This document shows positions 30,604 through 38,320 of a stretch of 64,000 nt of DNA, one piece after another. Position 1 is the first letter of the stretch. Every line of letters starts with the position of its first letter. Below the pieces are notes generated by a model that saw only the letters and a program-made list of their open reading frames with translations, made no database searches and was not told the DNA's origin. This stretch comes from Microbacterium testaceum (GTDB lineage: Bacteria > Actinomycetota > Actinomycetes > Actinomycetales > Microbacteriaceae): positions 20,354 to 84,353 of the forward strand of contig NZ_LDRT01000002.1 in NCBI RefSeq assembly GCF_001476655.1, written 5' to 3'. A program made the position numbers and the translations under genes.

Positions 30604-31110
30604 ATGTCCCCCTCGAACGCGCGCATCCTGGCCCTTTCCGGCACCGCGATCGCGCTCGGCGCCCTGACGGGGTGCACGGGCGCGGAGGCGGAACCCCCCT
30701 CGGCGGTTCCTCTCACCCCCTCGCCGACGGTGCCCACGACGACGGCCCCGCCGACCCCGGACCCGTGGGCGGGGTACTTCGACGACGAGGTCGCCGACGC
30801 GAAGGTGGGGGAGTACCTCTGGCAGTCGTGGGGGACCTTCGGCGACAGCGGCCAGGTGGCCCCGCACCGGAGCGACAACCAGACCATCGATCCGGGCAGC
30901 TACACCGTCACTCTCGAGTGCGCGGGTCCCGAGATGATGACCGGGCGCATCTCGACGTCGGCGGGCACCCCGGTCGTCGACCCCCTCTCCGTCTCCTGCA
31001 TGGCCGCGACACCCGTGCCGGTGGAGCTCCCCGAGAGGGGTCTCCTCGTCGAGCTCGACAGCGGCCGCGCCCCCGGGGCGTTCCTCATCCGCGTGGCGAG
31101 GGTCGAGTGA
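30604..31110 (+). CDS. Hypothetical secreted lipoprotein
   Basis: A 168-residue protein with a lipoprotein signal: hydrophobic ILALSGTAIALGAL and lipobox LTGC, Cys at about residue 24. A Pro/Thr-rich linker (about 30-55) precedes a compact domain of about 110 residues with two cysteines (LECAG, VSCMA) that could form a disulfide. I do not recognise the domain. It would be lipidated by Lgt and Lnt encoded in this window and act on the outer face of the membrane. Confidence 0.8.
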   Translation: MSPSNARILALSGTAIALGALTGCTGAEAEPPSAVPLTPSPTVPTTTAPPTPDPWAGYFDDEVADAKVGEYLWQSWGTFGDSGQVAPHRSDNQTIDPGSYTVTLECAGPEMMTGRISTSAGTPVVDPLSVSCMAATPVPVELPERGLLVELDSGRAPGAFLIRVARVE

Positions 31111-31188
31111 CAGCGGTCGTTCGTCAGGCCACGGGCGCAGAAGCCCGGCACATAGCATCCGGACAACCGCAGCCGCCACAATGACCAC

Positions 31189-31992
31189 ATGACAACTGCA
31201 CTCGTCACCGGTACTTCCAGCGGCATCGGCCTCCACACCGCGATCGGCCTCGCGCGAACAGGCGTCGCCGTCATCGCGACCGTCCGAGAACCGAGCCGCG
31301 CCGACGAGCTTCGCGCCGCCGCCTCCGCGGCGGGGGTGGAGCTGGACATCCGCGGGCTCGACGTCACCGACGCCGACGGTGCGCGTGATCTCGTCGCCGG
31401 TGCCGGCCCCCTCGACATCCTCGTGAACAACGCGGGCCGCGGGGCCGTGGGCACTCTCGAACAGCTCACCGACGAAGACCTGCAGGCACAACTCGACACG
31501 AACTATCTGTCCGTCGCCCGCCTCACCCGTCTGGTCCTGCCCGCCATGCGCGAACGGGGGAGCGGACGGATCGTGACCGTCACGAGCGTCGGGGGCGCCG
31601 TGGGCCAGCCGTTCTCCGACGCGTACTGCGCCGCGAAGTTCGCCGTCGAGGGGCTCATGCAGTCCCTCGCCCCCGTGGTCGCCCCCTTCGGCATCGACGT
31701 GTCGATCGTCGAGCCCGGCGCGGTCGCGTCGTCGTTCACCTCCTCGGTCGATCGGGCGGAGCCGGGACCCTACGCGGCCCTCCAGCAGGCGTACCTCGAC
31801 CGGGCGGCGACCTCGTTCGCGAGCGCGCAGTCGGCGGAGGATGCCGCGGAGACCGTCATCGAGGCAGCCGTCACCGACGCTCCGCGGTTCCGGTGGCAGA
31901 CCTCGGAGTCCGCGCTGCGGTTCGCGGGTCTCTCCCTCGCCGACCTCAGCGGCTCGCGCGTTCTCGACGTGACCTCGCACTGGGTGCGCTGA
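31189..31992 (+). CDS. SDR-family NAD(P)-dependent oxidoreductase
   Basis: Short-chain dehydrogenase of 267 residues. Cofactor motif TGTSSGIG (near residue 7), NNAG (near 84), catalytic Ser in TVTSVGGAVG and the complete YCAAK catalytic motif (near 147). The substrate is unknown. CACAAT 6 nt before the ATG may be a leaderless -10 box. It ends at a 13-bp hairpin shared with the converging transglutaminase gene. Confidence 0.88.
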   Translation: MTTALVTGTSSGIGLHTAIGLARTGVAVIATVREPSRADELRAAASAAGVELDIRGLDVTDADGARDLVAGAGPLDILVNNAGRGAVGTLEQLTDEDLQAQLDTNYLSVARLTRLVLPAMRERGSGRIVTVTSVGGAVGQPFSDAYCAAKFAVEGLMQSLAPVVAPFGIDVSIVEPGAVASSFTSSVDRAEPGPYAALQQAYLDRAATSFASAQSAEDAAETVIEAAVTDAPRFRWQTSESALRFAGLSLADLSGSRVLDVTSHWVR

Positions 31993-31997
31993 CCGTC

Positions 31998-32029
31998 CGC
32001 CGGGCGACGGTGCGTGCCGTCGCCCGGCG
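31998..32029. terminator. Bidirectional terminator
   Basis: Perfect 13-bp stem, CGCCGGGCGACGG against CCGTCGCCCGGCG, with TGCGTG loop. It sits between two converging genes, 5 nt from each stop. Confidence 0.75.
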
Positions 32030-32034
32030 CGGTC

Positions 32035-34311
32035 TCACGGCGTGGCGTAGTTCGCGATCAGGTTGTCGACCATCCAGTCGTTCGACTGCGTACGGGCGGC
32101 CGAGCCGGTGAACTGCGCGTCCGAGATCAGCAGGTACTTCGTGGGGTCCGCGCCGTCGTTCCAGGTCGGATCGACGGCGAGCCACTTCCCGTCCACCTGG
32201 ACCTTGTTCCAGGCATGCCCGCCGCCGTCGAGCACATCGCCGGTCACGACGACGGAGGGGACGCCCGCGGCATCCATCAGGGCCTTGTACGCGGCGGCGT
32301 AGCTCGCGCACACACCGGTGTTGCCGTTCTCCGACAGCAGCACGCCGCTCGGGTCCCACGCGTGCGCGAATCCGGACGGGAACCCGAGGGTCGCCTTGCC
32401 CGCCTCGAGGGCAGCCTTGTCGTAGCTCGCGGTGTCGACGAGCCACTGGTTCAGAGCGCCGGCCTTGTCTGCCGCGCTCATGTCGGACGTCGTGACCTTC
32501 GCGACGGCATCTCCCACGACGGAGGCGATCTCGCCCTGCATCCGCTTCGTCGTCTCCGCATCGTTCGCGTAGCTGACGTAGACGATGTCGCCCTTCACGG
32601 TGTACCCGCGATAGCCGAGCACATAGGGGTTCTGGTAGACCGCTTCGCCGATCGCGTCGCTGAGCTCCGGCATCCCGGCGCGATCCACATAGGCCGAGAC
32701 GTCGATCGCGTCTTCGCGCGCGACGAGATTCGCGGCGAGGTATCTCGTGAACTCGTCGGTGGCGGAAACGGGGTAGTCGACATCGGGTGCCGTGGTCGAC
32801 GGCGTGTACTGGCTGGGATCGCCCTGGATGGGCGCGGAGATCGTCGTGACCTGGGGGAGTCCTGTCGTGGGCAGCTCGGCCTTCACCCGCTCGTTGAAGG
32901 CGTTGATCTGCGCTTTCGCCGCGTCGACGTCCCTGACCGTGAGGTACATCGGCCATCCGAGACCGGTGCCCAGCCCGCTCAGGTGCATCCGCACGCCCTC
33001 TTTCTGCAGGGCCACGTCATCGGGGTCGATGTAGGCCGCCGTCTGGCGCGTCGCCCCGTCGACGGACGTGAAGAAGAAGCGGGTCGAGATCTTGTCGAGA
33101 GAGTCGACGATCTGCCCGTTGGGGAACTGCTGCTTCTTGAGGGAGAGCGGGATCTCCTGGGGGAGCGATGCCGCGACGGTGTTGGCATCGGTCGGCTGCA
33201 TGGCCGAGAAGCCCGTCCCGTCCGTGGCGATCACACCGTACTCGTACTCGCTCGTGTCGTTGTCGAGCGCGTTCACGGCGCCGCCGTTGTCTGCCTGCCC
33301 CTCGATCTCGGCGGCGCTCCACATCGCGTACGTCCGAAGGCCCTGGTTCTGCTCCTGCTCCACCGTCTCGCGCTCGCCGGAGAAGGGATCCCTGATCGGG
33401 GGAGACCACGTCGGAACCTTCGTCGAGCCGACCAGCCACACTTGCCGGCGCTCGCCGTCCCACGACGACACCGCGACGAGGTACTCCGTCGCTCCCGGCA
33501 CGGCGTCCCACGACATCTGGAGCGTGCCGTTGGGGTTGACGCCGTAGTTCACCTGCGGCATCGCCAGGGGCCGCTTCACGCGGAAGGGGTGCACGATCGG
33601 CTTCTCGAGCGGGGCGCCGGCGTTGTCGAGCTTCTGCACGAGGTAATACGTGTCGTGCACGCCCCACGCCGATCGGCCGCCGTTCACCTCGAACTCGCGA
33701 TCGTCGGGATTGTCGATCGTGTCCGTCTCCCAGTGGAATCGGAGATTCGCGGCACCGAGCCCCGGGCTGATCTCCACGTCGCGGTCGCCCTGGTACGCGC
33801 GGTAGTCGGCGTGATGGGTGAGGCTGGAATCCGTGAACAGCTCGAAGGCGAAAGTGGTGTCGCGTTCGTCGCCGTTCTCGGCCGCCTTCGCATCGAGGTC
33901 GTAATCGGCGGGGAATGTGAACGTCTGGTTGATATCGACGTTGTCCTGAAGCGGCGCCCACGCATAGGCCCAGTCGTCCTGCGTGGTGAGCTGAGGGCCC
34001 GTCAAAGCGGGCAGGCCCCACACGAAGAACGCCGCTACGGCGACGACGAGGGCGGAGAATCCGCCCACGAGACCGACGATGAGGCCGGTGCGGCGCTTCC
34101 TCGGCGGATTCTGGGCTCCGGATGCCGAGCCCGCGGCTTCCTGTCCGGTCGCCGCCGCGACGCCGGGCTGAGCGGCCGCAGCGTTGTCAGCGGAAACCAG
34201 GGGGTGGAGGTGCTCCGTCCATCGCCCGTCGCGCCAGTAGCGCAGCTGCGTGCCCGGGCTGGCGGGATCGGGATACCAACCGTCGGGAGGCGAAGCGTCG
34301 CTCATCGTCAT
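32035..34311 (-). CDS. Membrane-anchored DUF2510/transglutaminase-like protein
   Basis: A 758-residue protein. The N-terminal DUF2510 segment (WYPDPASPGTQLRYWRDGRW, about residues 12-31) is cytoplasmic. One membrane helix spans about 74-98, followed by a long extracytoplasmic part. A fibronectin-like or beta-sandwich region occupies the middle. The C-terminal transglutaminase-like domain has Cys in NTGVCASYAAAYKALMD (about 667), His in GGGHAWNKVQVDGKW (about 697) and Asp in AVDPTWND (about 713), a complete Cys-His-Asp triad. Such domains are usually proteases or cross-linkers of cell-envelope proteins. ATG 34311 has GGAAG upstream; ATG 34305 is an alternative. It diverges from the kinase gene. 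Confidence 0.82.
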   Translation of the reverse strand: MTMSDASPPDGWYPDPASPGTQLRYWRDGRWTEHLHPLVSADNAAAAQPGVAAATGQEAAGSASGAQNPPRKRRTGLIVGLVGGFSALVVAVAAFFVWGLPALTGPQLTTQDDWAYAWAPLQDNVDINQTFTFPADYDLDAKAAENGDERDTTFAFELFTDSSLTHHADYRAYQGDRDVEISPGLGAANLRFHWETDTIDNPDDREFEVNGGRSAWGVHDTYYLVQKLDNAGAPLEKPIVHPFRVKRPLAMPQVNYGVNPNGTLQMSWDAVPGATEYLVAVSSWDGERRQVWLVGSTKVPTWSPPIRDPFSGERETVEQEQNQGLRTYAMWSAAEIEGQADNGGAVNALDNDTSEYEYGVIATDGTGFSAMQPTDANTVAASLPQEIPLSLKKQQFPNGQIVDSLDKISTRFFFTSVDGATRQTAAYIDPDDVALQKEGVRMHLSGLGTGLGWPMYLTVRDVDAAKAQINAFNERVKAELPTTGLPQVTTISAPIQGDPSQYTPSTTAPDVDYPVSATDEFTRYLAANLVAREDAIDVSAYVDRAGMPELSDAIGEAVYQNPYVLGYRGYTVKGDIVYVSYANDAETTKRMQGEIASVVGDAVAKVTTSDMSAADKAGALNQWLVDTASYDKAALEAGKATLGFPSGFAHAWDPSGVLLSENGNTGVCASYAAAYKALMDAAGVPSVVVTGDVLDGGGHAWNKVQVDGKWLAVDPTWNDGADPTKYLLISDAQFTGSAARTQSNDWMVDNLIANYATP

Positions 34312-34343
34312 CCGTTTCTTCCGTCTGTGCAAAGGCCCGCCGT

Positions 34344-34349
34344 ATTTTA
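34344..34349 (-). promoter_or_regulatory. -10 box of the transglutaminase gene
   Basis: TAAAAT read on the minus strand, about 33 nt before ATG 34311, flanked by short CGTA/TACG and GCCG/CGGC repeats. Confidence 0.4.
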
Positions 34350-34528
34350 CGAAATCGGCGTGAATGGCGACGAGGAGGTGAACCGTGCGCGTCTCTCGGT
34401 CTTTCTCCCGAGCCTTTCCGGTTTCGCACGGGGAATGCGTCTGCGGGACGGGTACCGGCCGTCGTTCTGACGGCATCCCGTTCGAGCAGGACTCGAGGTG
34501 AAGGAGGGCGATTCCTGCCCAAACTGAC

Positions 34529-34542
34529 ATAATGTGCATTAT
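34529..34542. promoter_or_regulatory. ATAATG-TG-CATTAT palindrome (candidate operator/-10)
   Basis: Two 6-bp inverted arms separated by TG. Overlapping CATAAT could be the -10 box for the kinase transcript, giving a leader of about 170 nt. A further CATTATG lies at 34593-34599. Confidence 0.4.
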
Positions 34543-34711
34543 CGGCTTATCTGCGATGACGCGGAAAAGAGTCCTGCACGCGCGCAGCACCGCATTATGT
34601 CCCTCGCGCCGAGATCGCACCACCCCCGGTTTCCCACACTCCGGCGCGCGTACGTTCCGGAGAGGGAAAGGTGCCACGCGCACGTCCCACATCGACGAAC
34701 CGAAGGACCTG

Positions 34712-35905
34712 ATGAGCCAGTCGATCGACGCCGCGATGCTGCACTCCGGCGACATTCTCGGCGGGCGCTACATCCTGTCCGAACGCATCGGCGCCGGTGG
34801 CATGGGACGCGTCTTCCGCGCGCGCGACACGGTGCTGGGCCGCGACGTGGCGATCAAACTGTTCCACACCGATCACACGGGCGAACTCGAGCCCTCGCGT
34901 CGCCTGTCCGAAGCACGCGTGCTGGCCGCCTTCGACCACCCATCGCTCGTCACGCTGTACGACGCGCGTCTGGACAACGGCGATCACATCTACCTCGTCA
35001 TGGAGTTCGTCGACGGGCCGTCTCTCCAGCGCCGGATCGAACAGGACGCGCTCGAACCCGCGTTCGTCGCCGCCCTCCTCGCCGATCTCGCCCGGGGCCT
35101 CGCCGCGGTGCACGCCACCGGGGTCGTCCACCGCGACGTGAAGCCGTCGAACGTTCTCCTGCGCCCCACGCGGCACTCCCCGTACGGCTTCGAGGCGGTG
35201 CTCGCCGACTTCGGCGTCGCCCACCTCATCGACGCCGCCCGTCTGACGACCCCGGGAACCGTGATCGGCACGGCCGCGTACCTCGCCCCCGAGCAGGTCC
35301 GCGGCGAGGCTCCTCGCCCCGCCTCCGACATCTACGCCCTCGGGCTGCTCACGATCGAGGCGCTCACGCGCCTCCCCCCGTACGGCGGAGGAACCCTGCA
35401 AGAGACAGTGCTGGCACGCCTGTCCCGCGCGCCGACGATCCCGCCTGCCCTCGGGAGCGAATGGACGTCCCTGCTCACCGCGATGACCGCTCTTGACCCA
35501 TCCGATCGCCCGACGGCCACGGTGGTCGCCGACCGCGCGACGGTCTTGGCCCGCGCCGCGCAGACCGGGATTGCGGATGCCACCGAGCTCGACATCCTCG
35601 ACCTCTTCGGCCTCGAGACGGCCCCGTGGACGCCCCTGCCCGACGCCGAGACCGCCCCCGCTGCGGCCACCCCGGCCGACGCGCCCTCAGCTCCCGCCGC
35701 GCGGAGACGATCCGCACCCCGCAGACGCCCCACGATCCGGGCCTCCTGGCTGGGTGCCGCAGCCCTGGCCGTGGCCCTCATCGTCGGCGGACACGTCCTC
35801 GCCCTGTCTCTCTTCGCACCCCGCCAACAGGTGACCGAGATCGCTCCCTCGCCCGCACCGAGCGCGCCGGCCGCGCAACAGGTCGCCGTCACCGATCCGC
35901 GCTGA
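34712..35905 (+). CDS. Transmembrane serine/threonine protein kinase (PknB-like)
   Basis: Hanks-type kinase, 397 residues. Glycine loop IGAGGMGRVFRA (near residue 26), VAIK lysine (near 48), catalytic loop HRDVKPSNVLL (near 139), DFG in ADFGVAH (near 166), and GTAAYLAPEQVRG. After the kinase domain comes an Ala/Pro-rich linker, one membrane helix (about 343-368) and a short outside tail without PASTA repeats, so it has no obvious ligand sensor. The start is ATG 34712 with AAGGA upstream. Its divergent neighbour has an extracellular enzymatic domain, which may make the two functionally linked. Confidence 0.9.
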   Translation: MSQSIDAAMLHSGDILGGRYILSERIGAGGMGRVFRARDTVLGRDVAIKLFHTDHTGELEPSRRLSEARVLAAFDHPSLVTLYDARLDNGDHIYLVMEFVDGPSLQRRIEQDALEPAFVAALLADLARGLAAVHATGVVHRDVKPSNVLLRPTRHSPYGFEAVLADFGVAHLIDAARLTTPGTVIGTAAYLAPEQVRGEAPRPASDIYALGLLTIEALTRLPPYGGGTLQETVLARLSRAPTIPPALGSEWTSLLTAMTALDPSDRPTATVVADRATVLARAAQTGIADATELDILDLFGLETAPWTPLPDAETAPAAATPADAPSAPAARRRSAPRRRPTIRASWLGAAALAVALIVGGHVLALSLFAPRQQVTEIAPSPAPSAPAAQQVAVTDPR

Positions 35906-35958
35906 CGAACCGGCGACGGCGACGGCGCACAGCCCCTCACGGGTCTGCGCGCGGCTGC

Positions 35959-36507
35959 TCAGCGCATAACGAGGGTCTGCGTGCGCACGCCCATCTTCTG
36001 CGCGACGCTCTGCGCCGAGCCGTCCGAGACCATGGCCCAGTTCTTGCCGAGCAGGTAGCTCGTGACCTCGCCGCTCTTCACGACCGTCTGAGCGTCGAAC
36101 CACTTCTGCGCCTCGTCGGGCGTGGCGAAGACCGCGATGGTCTGCGTCCGCCCGGACACCCCGGCGCAGTCGATGGACGACGTGGCGAGCGACAGACCGG
36201 AGTCCGTGGGGTTCGCGCAGGTGCCGCCCGCGGCGACGTACGCATCGACGACGGCCTGAGCGGTGTCGAAGCTCGACGCGTTCGCATCGTCGATGACGGC
36301 CGCGTCCTTTTCGAGGTCCGCAGCGAAGTCGTCGTCATCATCGTCATCGTCGTCGACCTGCGCGCTCGACGACGGGGCCGCCTTCGGCGCGTCGCCGCCG
36401 GTCGCCGGTGCCGGGCTCGAGCATCCGGTCAGTCCGAACGCGGCCGCGGCCACGATGATCGTGGCGCCCAGCACCCAAGGCGTCTTCTTCTCCTGCAACG
36501 TGCGCAC
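35959..36507 (-). CDS. Hypothetical lipoprotein with poly-Asp tract
   Basis: 182 residues. Signal helix WVLGATIIVAAAAFGL and lipobox LTGC (Cys about residue 29), then a Ser/Ala/Pro linker and nine consecutive Asp. The C-terminal domain of about 120 residues has paired cysteines (GGTCANP, SIDCAGV) and repeats of a TIAVFATPDEAQKWFDAQ type that resemble small secreted actinobacterial proteins of unknown role. AAGGGAG precedes the GTG start. The acidic run is encoded by mixed GAC/GAT codons. It converges on the kinase gene with 53 nt between. Confidence 0.78.
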   Translation of the reverse strand: MRTLQEKKTPWVLGATIIVAAAAFGLTGCSSPAPATGGDAPKAAPSSSAQVDDDDDDDDDFAADLEKDAAVIDDANASSFDTAQAVVDAYVAAGGTCANPTDSGLSLATSSIDCAGVSGRTQTIAVFATPDEAQKWFDAQTVVKSGEVTSYLLGKNWAMVSDGSAQSVAQKMGVRTQTLVMR

Positions 36508-36636
36508 GTGTCTCCCTTTCGTTGGCGGACGACCCGCGGACTCTCCCCGGTCCGCGGCCGTCAGCCGATGCTATCGGCGGCCCGCCGGCGCGCACGGCCC
36601 GCGCCGTGTAACGATTCGATCGCGCGACGATCCCAC

Positions 36637-36642
36637 TACGCT
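36637..36642 (+). promoter_or_regulatory. -10 box before the proline-rich mini-ORF
   Basis: TACGCT lies 7 nt before ATG 36650, fitting a leaderless start of the mini-ORF rather than of the transporter itself. Confidence 0.4.
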
Positions 36643-36649
36643 CGAGGGG

Positions 36650-36694
36650 ATGCCTGTCCCCGCTCCCGCGCCCTCTCCCCCGGTCCGCGCGTGA
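36650..36694 (+). CDS. Possible 14-residue proline-rich leader peptide
   Basis: ATG at 36650 opens MPVPAPAPSPPVRA, whose stop overlaps the GTG start of the transporter gene by 4 nt (GTGA). Six of 14 residues are Pro, including a PP pair, which can stall ribosomes. The overlap would couple transporter synthesis to passage through this peptide. Alternatively it is a chance frame in a GC-rich leader; evidence is position only. Confidence 0.35.
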   Translation: MPVPAPAPSPPVRA

Positions 36695-37620
36695 CCGGCG
36701 TGTTCACCGGCTTCGCGGTCGTCGGGCTCGCCGTGGTCGTCGGCTACGTGATCGCCCGGATCGATCTGCTGGGTCCCCACGCGCGCCACGTCCTGAGCCG
36801 CTTGACGTTCTTCGTCCTCTCGCCGTTCCTGCTGTTCACCGTGCTCGCGACGGCCGATGTGGCCACCCTGTTCTCGGCGCTACTGCCCGTATCCATGATC
36901 ACCGCGGCCGCCATCATCGGCGTGTACGCCCTCGTCTCGGCGCTTTTCCTCCGGCGTCGCGTCGGCGAGACGGTCATCGGCGCCCTGTCGGCGGGACAGG
37001 TGAACAGCAATAACATCGGCATCCCGATCTCGCTCTACATGCTCGGCAACGCGGCCTACTCGGCCCCGGTCATCCTCTTCCAGTTGCTCGTGCTCATGCC
37101 CATCGCCCTGTCGATCCTGGATGCCGCGACCTCGGGCTCGCGCTCGCCGTGGCGCATCCTCCGGCAGACGGCGAAGAACCCCATGCTCATCGGTTCGGCT
37201 CTGGGCGTCCTCGTCGCGGTGCTCGACATCGACCTGCCCCCGATCGTGTTCGACCCGCTGCACCTCATCGCCGGCGCGTGCGTCCCGGTGCTGCTCATGT
37301 CGTACGGCATGTCGCTCTACGGTCAGCGCGTGCTCACGGAGCCCGGTCGCCGCCTCGACGTGGTCATCGCCTCCGCCCTCAAGCTCGTCGCGATGCCCGC
37401 GCTGGCATGGCTGGTCGCGACGTGGTTCGGCCTCCCCGCCGATCAGGTGTTCATCGTGGTCGTCCTGGCAGCCCTCCCGACCGCGCAGAACGTCTTCAAC
37501 TTCGCCCAGCGCTACGGCGTCGGCGAGATCCTTTCGCGCGACGTCGTGTTCATCTCGACAGTCGGATGCCTCCCCGTGCTGTTCACTGTCGCCCTCCTGC
37601 TCGACCACTCCCCCGCGTGA
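36691..37620 (+). CDS. AEC-family (auxin efflux carrier-like) transporter
   Basis: A 309-residue membrane protein with about ten helices in two five-helix halves. Typical features: N-terminal TGFAVVGLAVVVGYVIARI, AGQVNSNNIGIPISLYML in the middle of the first half, and a second half beginning near ILRQTAKNPMLIGSALG. Bacterial members export organic acids or similar metabolites; the substrate here is unknown. The GTG start at 36691 overlaps a short upstream ORF and has no Shine-Dalgarno of its own. Confidence 0.85.
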   Translation: MTGVFTGFAVVGLAVVVGYVIARIDLLGPHARHVLSRLTFFVLSPFLLFTVLATADVATLFSALLPVSMITAAAIIGVYALVSALFLRRRVGETVIGALSAGQVNSNNIGIPISLYMLGNAAYSAPVILFQLLVLMPIALSILDAATSGSRSPWRILRQTAKNPMLIGSALGVLVAVLDIDLPPIVFDPLHLIAGACVPVLLMSYGMSLYGQRVLTEPGRRLDVVIASALKLVAMPALAWLVATWFGLPADQVFIVVVLAALPTAQNVFNFAQRYGVGEILSRDVVFISTVGCLPVLFTVALLLDHSPA

Positions 37621-37705
37621 CCGCCGAAGACGACGCGTTGGCGGGAGTCTGACCCTCGGGTCTAGGGTGAGGATTGTTCTCAGCTTTCACTCAGAAAGGC
37701 TCGCC

Positions 37706-38257
37706 ATGTCGCCCTCGTCCACGACCAGCCCCGTTGTCGGCGCCGTCCGCACCGCCCTCGGGATCAGCGGCGCGCTGTCGCTCGTCATCGGCCTGCTGAT
37801 CCTCATCTGGCCGGGCCGTACCGCACAGGTCGCGGTCGGCATCATCGCGGTCTACGTCATCATCGCGGGCCTGGTGAACATCGGCATCGGCCTGTTCTGG
37901 CGGTCCGGGTGGGCGCGCATCGGCTACATCGCGCTCGGCGTGCTGTTCATCGTCGCGGGCATCTTCTCGTTCGCGAACCTCGCGGCCGCAGCCGCGTGGT
38001 TCGGCGTCTTCATCGGCACTCTCATCGGCATCCTGTGGATCATCGAGGGCGCCGTCTCGCTCACCACGGCGAGCCACGACTCCAAGGCCCGCGGATGGAC
38101 GATCTTCTTCGCGATCGTCAGCATCCTCGCGGGGATCTTCGTGCTCATCGCTCCCCTGTTCGCCGGCCTCACGCTCTTCCTGCTCATCGGTATCTCGCTC
38201 GTGATCCTCGGCGTCTTCCAGATCGTCCGGGCGACCCAGTTCGGCAAGGTCGCGTAG
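37706..38257 (+). CDS. HdeD-family membrane protein
   Basis: 183 residues, six predicted helices as three hairpins, matching DUF308/HdeD proteins. Helices begin at about residues 14 (ALGISGALSLVIGLLILIW), 41, 68, 92, 123 and 147. The function is unknown; E. coli HdeD is linked to acid resistance. A TAGGGT around 37662 may be the -10 box, and GAAAGG precedes ATG 37706. It is followed by a 23-bp terminator. Confidence 0.85.
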   Translation: MSPSSTTSPVVGAVRTALGISGALSLVIGLLILIWPGRTAQVAVGIIAVYVIIAGLVNIGIGLFWRSGWARIGYIALGVLFIVAGIFSFANLAAAAAWFGVFIGTLIGILWIIEGAVSLTTASHDSKARGWTIFFAIVSILAGIFVLIAPLFAGLTLFLLIGISLVILGVFQIVRATQFGKVA

Positions 38258-38261
38258 ACCA

Positions 38262-38309
38262 GACAGGGGAAGGGGCCGGATGCCATGGCATCCGGCCCCT
38301 TCCCCTGTC
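38262..38309. terminator. Long terminator with inverted GGATGCC pair
   Basis: A 23-bp perfect stem: 38262-38284 pairs with 38287-38309, leaving only AT at the tip. Each arm contains CCGGATGCC or its complement. It serves the HdeD-like gene and the converging S9 peptidase gene, whose stop is at 38321. Confidence 0.85.
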
Positions 38310-38320
38310 ACGCTCCCGCG

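Larger units (their letters stand above)
34312..34711. other. 400-nt divergent intergenic region
   Basis: No gene is apparent; open frames here lack codon support. It holds the promoters for the transglutaminase protein (minus) and the kinase (plus). The region is noticeably more AT-rich than its surroundings and contains several CATTAT/ATAATG elements at 34528-34600, plus a likely minus-strand -10 box. Confidence 0.6.

Noticed and set aside
32014..34470. Plus-strand 818-codon frame opposite the transglutaminase gene
   Set aside because: It lacks recognisable domains and runs through the terminator at 31998-32029; the minus-strand protein has a complete catalytic triad.
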